Under the pieces are notes generated by a model. That model saw only the letters and a list, made by a program, of their open reading frames with translations. It ran no database searches and was not told where the DNA came from. A stretch of DNA of 64,000 nt from assembly GCA_030062745.1 (NCBI GenBank), contig CP099851.1, positions 6,325,661 through 6,389,660 on the forward strand, written 5' to 3'. Below, one piece after another: positions 57,164-64,000 of the stretch (position 1 is its first letter; each line of letters begins with the position of its first letter). This DNA comes from Capitulum mitella. Taxonomy: Eukaryota > Arthropoda > Thecostraca > Pollicipedomorpha > Pollicipedidae. The translations under genes were made by a program, and so were the position numbers.

Positions 57164-58138
57164 TAAAGCGGTTGACCATAAAAGTGAAATATCCTTTTTA
57201 AGCTTGTACTAGCCATTTTATGCTTTCCAGCTGCGAGTTCTATTACATTATTTTTATAACCCCATGAAATATACGCCAGGCCTCTGGCATCAAAGGTAAC
57301 AAGAGCATGAACATTGGGGAAATGTAATGATCAAAGTTTCATCAGGTCATCTTATCATCTTTGGTCTGAAACGACTTCAAAGGAAAACGCGAAATGGCCT
57401 TGGAAGTTCTTTATGGAGTTTGAAAATTATTCCAGTAATCACGCATATTGTCTGTCTTCCTCAATGTCTTCTTTTTGCCGTCGTGATATAGGGCAATCGC
57501 CGAGCTATTATATGTCATATATCCGTGACATAAGCTGACATCGACCTGAAACTTGAAACATCAGCAGAAAGAAATCGTTTTGAGCCATCTATCACCTTTT
57601 TTCTCATAATTAACATACGAAACCTGCATGCAACCAAAATTTGATTTTTAACCGTCACCTCACCTTTTGAAATGATTCGAACATTGTAACATGGATTTTT
57701 TTTTGCATGCAGTTCGCCGTTTACGATTGTAAAATCGGTTTGACTGTTCTGCTGTTGAGCATTATAAGGATTTTCTGCCCCTGTTCCCAACAATTTTTCG
57801 TGATTTTCTTGATGTTTGGTATGCGTTGTGTTTGTCTTATCACAATTTTTTCGCGATTTTGCTGATGTTTGCTATATGCTAATATATCGTTATAAGTTCT
57901 TTCTTAAAACTTTTAGTCCGCAGAAATTCTCCTTCTACGGTTAACGGTGTCAAAGCCTCCTGGATCATTTCCTTACAACCTTGGGACTGTTTCTGGAGAA
58001 TACTGTGACCAGCCCTGGACCACCTTGGATCACCCCATTACTACTTTCAAATCTTTCCAGCACTGCATCATGACCACTTGCTGGCCGTTTATGACCATTC
58101 AAGACGCCAGCTCGACAATCCACCACAGCCTCGGCTAG

Positions 58139-58230
58139 TATAAAACAGCATCGTATGGCTCCTTTGTAGAAGGTGGTGGACAGAATCCTAAGGAGAAGTC
58201 ACCGTACAAAGCCATCCGAACATTCGTGAG
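58139..58230 (+). promoter_or_regulatory. TATA box and probable non-coding first exon of insulin-like peptide 2
   Basis: TATAAAA at 58139-58145 is followed after about 30 bases by a possible start region and then by a donor, CATTCGTGAG and GTAAATGG, at 58,231. The B-chain exon at 60,449 opens with an acceptor exactly before its ATG, so a separate 5' leader exon is required; this is the best candidate. The intron would be about 2.2 kb. Confidence 0.52.
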
Positions 58231-58979
58231 GTAAATGGGTTTTGGGGTTAATAAGATGTTTAATATCTTTCTGTGAAAAGTGTCAATGATGCGTTCCTTT
58301 ATTTTTGTGTTAGTTGTGATACATTGCTATTCTTAGCCGTCGCCGGGCAAGACAGTTCATAAGAATCCCTCTCGGTTTGTTCAAGTTAATAATCTCGGTT
58401 TGTTTGTTAATAATCGCGCAACCACAAAATGTGCATTATGACTTAATGCATTTTTCGTGCACCTCATGAAAATTTTTAAGCACCTAACCCTCTCAGGTCG
58501 CTAACCCGGGCAGATAAAAAATAATGCGCTCAAAATAGTGAAATGACATGACAGTGTGTGAAATACACTCATTAAGATAACGGAATTTCTCATGACAAAA
58601 GAATAACACAGACATGATAATTCCGCTCTCTAGACTTTTATGAACTGAAGAGCAATTAACCGTAGGTTATGCACGCCTTTTACCTCCACCGTTCGTCGTT
58701 AGGATTGTGAACCTGGTTTCGCGGTTCTGAAGCTGCGCATTACAAGGATGAGCACCAATGCTTGTTTGGTCGTTTGACTAAGTAATTGTATATGTTTAGT
58801 TATGACATGGAATCAGGTCTGTGTTAAGGTCAAGAATATCTCGGGTCAAAATCGTGAACTGAGGTGATTGATTTTGTACCTTTCATCGACCTTAAAGGGA
58901 TCACATCGTAATCGGAAACGCTGATTTGCATACCGACAGTAGGTCAAATCCTTCGTTGTCGTTAAAAGTGTGCTTGGAC

Positions 58980-59589
58980 CGTTTTAACACGAGCACTGGA
59001 AGGGAGGCACCTTTGTGCCTACCCAACTGTTCTTCATGAAACCTGGTCGCTGCTACTTTATGGCATTTGTAGCAATTCATTGACTCGTAGACTGGCGCGG
59101 AAAAGTCGAAAATCAGCTGGCAATTTTTAAACTTTCAGGCATTTGAAGTCAAACAAATGTAACGAAAATAACGGTTCTCGCTAAAAACCGAGAGCTTTCC
59201 AAAAATACTAGCGTTCTACGTAAGATTACGTTTTAAATATAATCAACCAATGCCGTCCAGGCATAACTGATAGATGTAACACGACGAAAGCCAGGGCCAG
59301 CAAAGGTCAAGGCCATCAAAGGTGAAGGTTAATCGGCTTGTGACCTGATCCAGATTTGCTTTGCAACAGGTCGTTTTGTGTGAAATATGCCTTTAAAGAC
59401 CCCAATCAAGTCACGTTTGCGCACATTGATACACCTTTATATACCAGGTTCAGTGAAGGTCAAGGTCATAACAGGTCAAGGTCAGCAAGCTTGTGACGTG
59501 ACCCAGGTTTATTTTGCAACATGTCAATTTGTGTGAAATATGCATTCAAAGACCCTAATAAAAACACATTTGGCACAGTGATACGCTTA

Positions 59590-59651
<62 letters not shown>

Positions 59652-59790
59652 TTTTATTGCAATCAAATCGTTTAATTGGGTTCATTACAGTGGAATAACG
59701 TTAGCGCAAATAATTGACATGAAACTTACTTTGGGTCAAAAAATTCGTCCAAGGTCAATAACCTTGTTTCACTTCTCGTTGCTTTAGAAC
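58980..59790 (-). mobile_element. Diverged relic of the composite-element interior
   Basis: Landmarks shared with the interior of the elements at 38,175 and 47,688: TTTTAACACGAGCACTGGAA, ACTTTATGGCATTTGTAGCAATTCA, CATTTGAAGTCA, TGTGACCTGATCCAGATTTG and two tandem units ending in a TA run. The terminal TAGGGATGCACC repeats and most of the transposase are absent, so this is an older related element or fragment. Confidence 0.7.
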
Positions 59791-60174
59791 TTATTCGCTA
59801 GGGTGTATTTGGAGTTCAAATTACGGACATTTAAAACCGTCGTGCAAATCACTACTGGAAAGCAGTGATGCATCAGGCATGTGTCCTTTTAGCGTTTGCC
59901 TAGGAAAAAACCTCTGGGTCATTTTTTCTCCCAGTACTATTTTTTGCGCTATAAACTTGGCAAGCACTTGAAATTTAAAACAAAAAATGCAAGCACTTTC
60001 CTAACTGAGGATAAATGTTAAAGTTGAATACCACACCAGTTCGTGAAATCCATTGCCGTGGATGATGGGGACTGTGGTCTCTGACGTCAGACTACGAGGA
60101 AGTTTGTTGGTTCAATGATATCCGAAGGCACGAGAACCCTCATCGCCTTTCTCACCTAGGCCATCTTCACTTAC

Positions 60175-60400
60175 ATGTGAAAGGGAGCTTTCAAGAAATA
60201 AGGAGGGAAATAAGGTAAGAAACGAAAGCGGAAGACACAGTGAGAGATGGAGAGATGGGAGATGGGGATGAAGTAATGATACGGAAAGATAAGATCTGGA
60301 GGAATGGCAAGGGGGCAGATAAGAGAATAGAAGAGAACGACATGGAGAGACAGAGATGGAAAGAGATATAAAGGCAGAAGGAGACACAGAGAAGTATCTC
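60175..60400. repeat. Purine-rich tract in the intron before insulin-like peptide 2
   Basis: About 220 bases are strongly A/G-biased on the plus strand (GGAGGGAAATAAGG, GAGAGATGGAGAGATGGGAG). It ends shortly before the pyrimidine tract of the acceptor. Spurious Ser/Leu-rich frames on the minus strand follow from this bias. Confidence 0.8.
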
Positions 60401-60448
60401 GTGCCTGTCTGTCCGTGTTTCTGAAGACGACCTTCTCTCCGTTTACAG

Positions 60449-60626
60449 ATGGCTGTCTCATGGCTGTTGACACTTCTGTTGCTGGCTCCAGTATGTCTCG
60501 ACGCCAGTCCGACTCAAGACGTTGCCGGCCGACACTTGTGCGGTGAAGAGCTGATCGACGTGCTCGTCTGGGTGTGCGGGGACGCCGGAGTCGGAGGGCC
60601 CAGAGGCAAACGGTCTACCTCATCAG
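60449..60626 (+). CDS. Insulin-like peptide 2, signal peptide and B-chain exon
   Basis: The acceptor CCGTTTACAG directly precedes ATG. The product starts MAVSWLLTLLLLAPVCLDAS (signal peptide), then GRHLCGEELIDVLVWVCGDA, then GVGGPRGKR. The LCGEEL...VCGD pattern is a strong insulin/IGF B domain, both cysteines in place; GKR is the B/C processing site. The donor GTGACG is phase 1, as in canonical insulin genes, and joins in frame to the exon at 61,761. Pairing with peptide 1 (LCGKEL...LCGD) shows they are local paralogues. Confidence 0.9.
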
Positions 60627-61760
60627 GTGACGTCAGCAGTTACCCGTGACTCACTGGTCACGTGCGTCATAGCATTGTTTCATTAACGTTGTCGTCAGTA
60701 CTCTTTGATATGTCAGTTTGCTGATAACAGTCTGGCTCAGAAGATCCGTTCGGTGCATGTTTTACGAATCATTAACAGAACTTTTTTACTTTGTGGCTAG
60801 GAACGTGAGGTGATTTTCGCTGGCCTTCAGTATCATTTTTAGGATTTCCCTGCGGTTATCACCGGAAATCCTGCTAGTCATTGCCAATAACACTTGTCGT
60901 GAGCAAATTACATTGTTACCGTTTTTGTAGCGTCAAAATAGTGCAAATGGAAATACAAACGTCTCACTTTGTTTTTGCTAGGACAGGATTCGCGGTCCTC
61001 AGCGCTGACGTTTCAGAAAAAGTGACCATTCATTGTGCGGTAATGGATCTTGAATCGGTTTTACGTTGGATCTGAACCCTGTCTATTCATCTCGGAACGT
61101 CGAAGGTGTTAGAACTAATTGTTCCTCATTACGCTCTGCAGACTAAAAAATGACGTGGAGACACGAATCCTAGCTACATTCGCGGCGTAGTGCGACGTAA
61201 ACACGAAAAACATAGAATTCGGATAAAGTAAATCCCAGCTAGAATTGTGGAAAAAGCTGAGTTGTTGAATTCAAGTCATGGACCTACAGAGTGAACATGA
61301 AAATACTCGAATCATCCATAAATTCACCAAAGCGGTTATTTGAAGCCATGCCGGGTGTGAATTTCCAAACGATTTTTCGCTTAAAAAAGATTCACGGCTG
61401 TCGTAATATTTCTTTGTGTGTCCTACAAAACGAAGGAAATGAGACAAATGCAGTCATTACACGGCGTGCCGCCCCAGCCAGTTTTTTTGGTTGAGTTGAA
61501 TGAAAGGTTTTAACAGTTCTACATGACGTTTCAACTGTCTGGAAGGTAACCTATGGCCTCACTGTACCATATCCCAATCGCATCCCACATCGTGACAAAA
61601 ACAGGCTTACCACTAGTTCCTCGTGAGACCTTTCGATCAATGTTGTGTCCTAGAAAATCCTCTCCGATCTCGTTTGAACCATTTTCATTGTTTCAAGTTT
61701 CGACGTCACATAGGAAGAAGCATAACACCCTGACACAAGTCCTGCTGTTTTGTCTCCCAG

Positions 61761-62017
61761 AGTTCCTGACCGGAGACAATTGGCGGAACAAACCGAAGGA
61801 GCTGGTGCCTTGGTCGGCTCCAGGAGTGAACTCCGTTCTCCGACGACAGATCATCCTGCAGTCGGTGCTCACTCCTCACTCCCAGCATGGACGGCTGTCC
61901 TCTCAGCAGCTGATCTGGTCTCCAGGAGTGAGAGTAAAACGTCAGGCGGGCATCGCTCAGGAGTGCTGCTATTAGACCTGTCATCTCGAAACACTGCACA
62001 GCTATTGCAATTATTAA
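61761..62017 (+). CDS. Insulin-like peptide 2, C-peptide and A chain, with TAG inside the A chain
   Basis: The acceptor GTCTCCCAG accepts phase 1. The C-peptide contains PWSAPGVNSVLRR and HSQHGRLSSQQL; the processing site VKRQ precedes the A chain GIAQECCY. The next codon is TAG (61973-61975). If it is passed, the frame continues TCHLETLHSYCNY and TAA (62015-62017). With one residue at the TAG, the cysteines fall at A6, A7, A11 and A20, exactly the insulin pattern, and L-x-x-L and Y-C-N are in their usual places. Nothing else is damaged. Possibilities: recent nonsense mutation, sequence error, stop-codon readthrough or editing. As written, the product would lack two A-chain cysteines and could not fold normally. 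Confidence 0.85.
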
Positions 62018-62089
62018 CTGTCGTCACTGATCTGAACGCTCCAGCAGATCCGGACTGCGGTACCAACAGGACAACGTGTCAAGATGATC

Positions 62090-62130
62090 CTGGATATATG
62101 TTGACACGTATTGTGTCAACATATATCCAG
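62090..62130. repeat. Perfect 18-bp hairpin downstream of insulin-like peptide 2
   Basis: CTGGATATATGTTGACAC at 62090-62107 pairs without mismatch with 62113-62130 around the loop GTATT. It lies 73 bases after the final TAA, so it would be within the 3' untranslated region. Confidence 0.9.
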
Positions 62131-64000
62131 TGCGCATTTTACTTCATGCTTTAGCTAACTGCGTAACCGGTTTCTTCGGTCGGTCATTGCAAAACAGTAC
62201 TACTAAGCCAAAAACCTGATAATTGGTGATGCTGAGCTCGCTTCGTCTTACATTGGTGCACCGTCGGCAACGTTTTGCGTCATGTCAAAGCTCTGTGTCT
62301 GTGACGTTTTTCGCCTATCATCGAGTAGATTTGCATCTCAGACAACCAAATAAATTCTGGCAAGATTTCAACTTTTCCTCACAGTTTTGTCCTTGAATGT
62401 TTGGTCCATCTGCATTTATGTTGTGGCAGTTCGGTACTCCCTAACATTTAGCACATGTTGATCACACAGGGATAGCCTAGTTTGATTTCACTTTGTTCAC
62501 CTTCACGATTTTTGTCATGACTGTTGTACTCATGCAGGCCTTTGTTTCTGACCCTGGTGCGATATATCTGAATACATCACTAATTGAATAATGATCTCTG
62601 TCGTTCTGAGTTGATGGAGAAAAACATAGAGCAAGGGGCAAATGTCGCCCCGACAGTTAGCAGGTTAAATTATGTTGGGATGAAGAATCATGCCGAGCGA
62701 GTTTTCACTAACATTCCAACATTACCGTGAGCGGCTTCTCTAGTAGTCGTCCGTCACAGCTCCGGGGATTTGCGCATTTCTTCGCCACGCGAGGTAGTCT
62801 GACTCGGACACCAATCTCATTGGCGTGGGTATGTTCCGACTCCCGGAAAACGCGCAATTGGTCTGGTAAACTGGCTCAATACACGCCACATGGATGGTGT
62901 CTGAAGCTTGACGTTCCATTTCCAAACTCGAGTGTTTTTGCGCCTTGGCCAAGCGCTACATTGAACAGGGCCTCTCCAGTCTGAGAACACTGCGTAACGT
63001 CATGACCCAGCCCGGGCAGAAGTGAAGACACTGGTCACGTTCCATCCTGGCCATACTCTCTGAGCCAGGGCTTTGTCTAACACGTTAATTGGGGGCGGGC
63101 TCGGTCCCGCAGTCGATTTGTCAGCCTTCGCAGTCCAGGCGAAAATGGGACACTGGGGGCAGGAGGGTTGGAATGCTCGAAATCATAAAGTCTTATGTAG
63201 GGTCTAGTCATGGATCATTTACAACGGGATTGGCCGCTCGCGGGTTTATCCACTCTCCTCGGCACCAGCGCGCGGACCTCCTGCCATCTAGTGGGAGAAT
63301 TGTCATTATGAGGGCCGCGCACGCGGCCGCTGATCATCACAGGGTTGTATGGTCATTCGTAACAGGGTAACGATCACACGGTGTGGTTTGTAGAAGACTT
63401 AAAAAGAAATCGGAGGTTAACCCCTTTTACGTCACCTAGGCCAGTGACCTGACACCATCGGGAATTGAGAATTCTACAGGACACGCGCAAGGATGCACGC
63501 GCTGTTTTTTCCTTTCATCAGAACTCCTTGAGAAGGAGTGTTGAAACGCCCCCCGTTGAGGGACGATTAAAAGTCAGTGGTTTGGGATCCGTGCTTTGCT
63601 AGTCGCTAATCGCAGGTCATCATCCTTTTACCACCACTGAGGGGCTCCAGTGTACCTCGGGGTCCATTGGAACTCAGGGACCCCTGTGGCTGAAGTTAAA
63701 GGTCCATTGGCTTTCATATAGTCCCTGGATACACCAAGGGTCCCCGACCCTCTCCAGAACACTCTCTACACGTCTGGAGGTCTTCGGACTTGACCAGTGA
63801 CCCTCTGTGTATTTCGGGACCCACTGTAAGTCAGGCCCTCCTGTGACTTTTAGGAGCCCATTGGGGCCCCTGAATTTCAAAGGGCTCCCAGACATACCGA
63901 GGTCCCCTGGCCCTCTTTGGGATGTCCTGTACATATCTAGAGGGTGTTTGGTGCTAACCGTGGGCCCTCTGTGCATTTCGCGTCATATGGAAGCCAGGGC
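62131..64000. other. Flanking DNA, no gene recognised
   Basis: No exon with supporting splice borders or domain was found. From about 63,630 to the end there is a degenerate repetition of GGTCCATTGG, GACCCCTGTGG and CCCTCTGTG-type words, probably an old minisatellite. Confidence 0.45.

Noticed and set aside
60112..60473. Ser/Leu-rich minus-strand frames
   Set aside because: Caused by the purine-rich tract; no splice or domain support.
1..64000. CRISPR arrays, tRNA and rRNA genes, bacterial-type promoters or operons
   Set aside because: None seen; tandem repeats here have no spacer structure and the gene organisation is eukaryotic.

Overview
The window looks like animal nuclear DNA from an invertebrate. 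It has short, GC-rich, phase-consistent coding exons with GT/AG borders, spread through AT-rich introns and intergenic DNA packed with DNA transposons and (TA)n runs. No operon, CRISPR, rRNA or tRNA structure is visible. The strong GC contrast between exons and background, together with insulin/IGF-type peptides and EGF/laminin-G genes, fits a marine invertebrate (a crustacean is one possibility), but the species cannot be fixed from sequence alone.

Layout. About 2.87-10.57 kb (+) is the 3' part of a multi-exon extracellular-protein gene: laminin-G-like, EGF, EGF, laminin-G-like, then furin-type cysteine-rich repeats. An in-frame TGA and a frameshift interrupt it. About 11-30 kb is dominated by repeats: three families of elements flanked by TTAA with CCC-like termini (here called A, B and C), a 1-kb inverted duplication at 12.1/18.2 kb next to a candidate minus-strand exon, and a 2.6-kb foldback element at 28.8-31.4 kb. 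At 32.85-33.9 kb (-) lies a nearly intact short-chain dehydrogenase gene (SDR9C type), followed by 37-bp and 24-bp minisatellites. A signal-peptide exon and an EGF exon (+) lie at 42.67-43.67 kb. From 47.6 to 54.0 kb lies a DNA transposon with long inverted ends, an 8-bp target duplication and a broken gene of an unusual conserved protein family. Its left end was later hit by a second 8-bp-duplicating element that carries a mariner-like transposase relic; a sister copy of that element sits at 38.2-41.0 kb.

From 54.4 to 62.1 kb are two paralogous insulin-like peptide genes facing away from each other. The plus-strand copy has a TATA box, a probable non-coding first exon, a B-chain exon and a C/A-chain exon whose A chain is interrupted by a TAG exactly where the ninth residue should be; the rest of the A chain is intact downstream. 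The minus-strand copy has a good B chain, but its A-chain exon is out of phase and lacks the expected last cysteine. The promoter/first-exon module is duplicated in the same orientation at 55.7-56.0 and 57.9-58.3 kb.

Most noteworthy: the TAG-interrupted insulin A chain; the bounded transposon carrying a poorly classified protein family; the composite elements with 8-bp duplications and a mariner-type passenger; and two independent minisatellites built from an exon end plus its splice donor.
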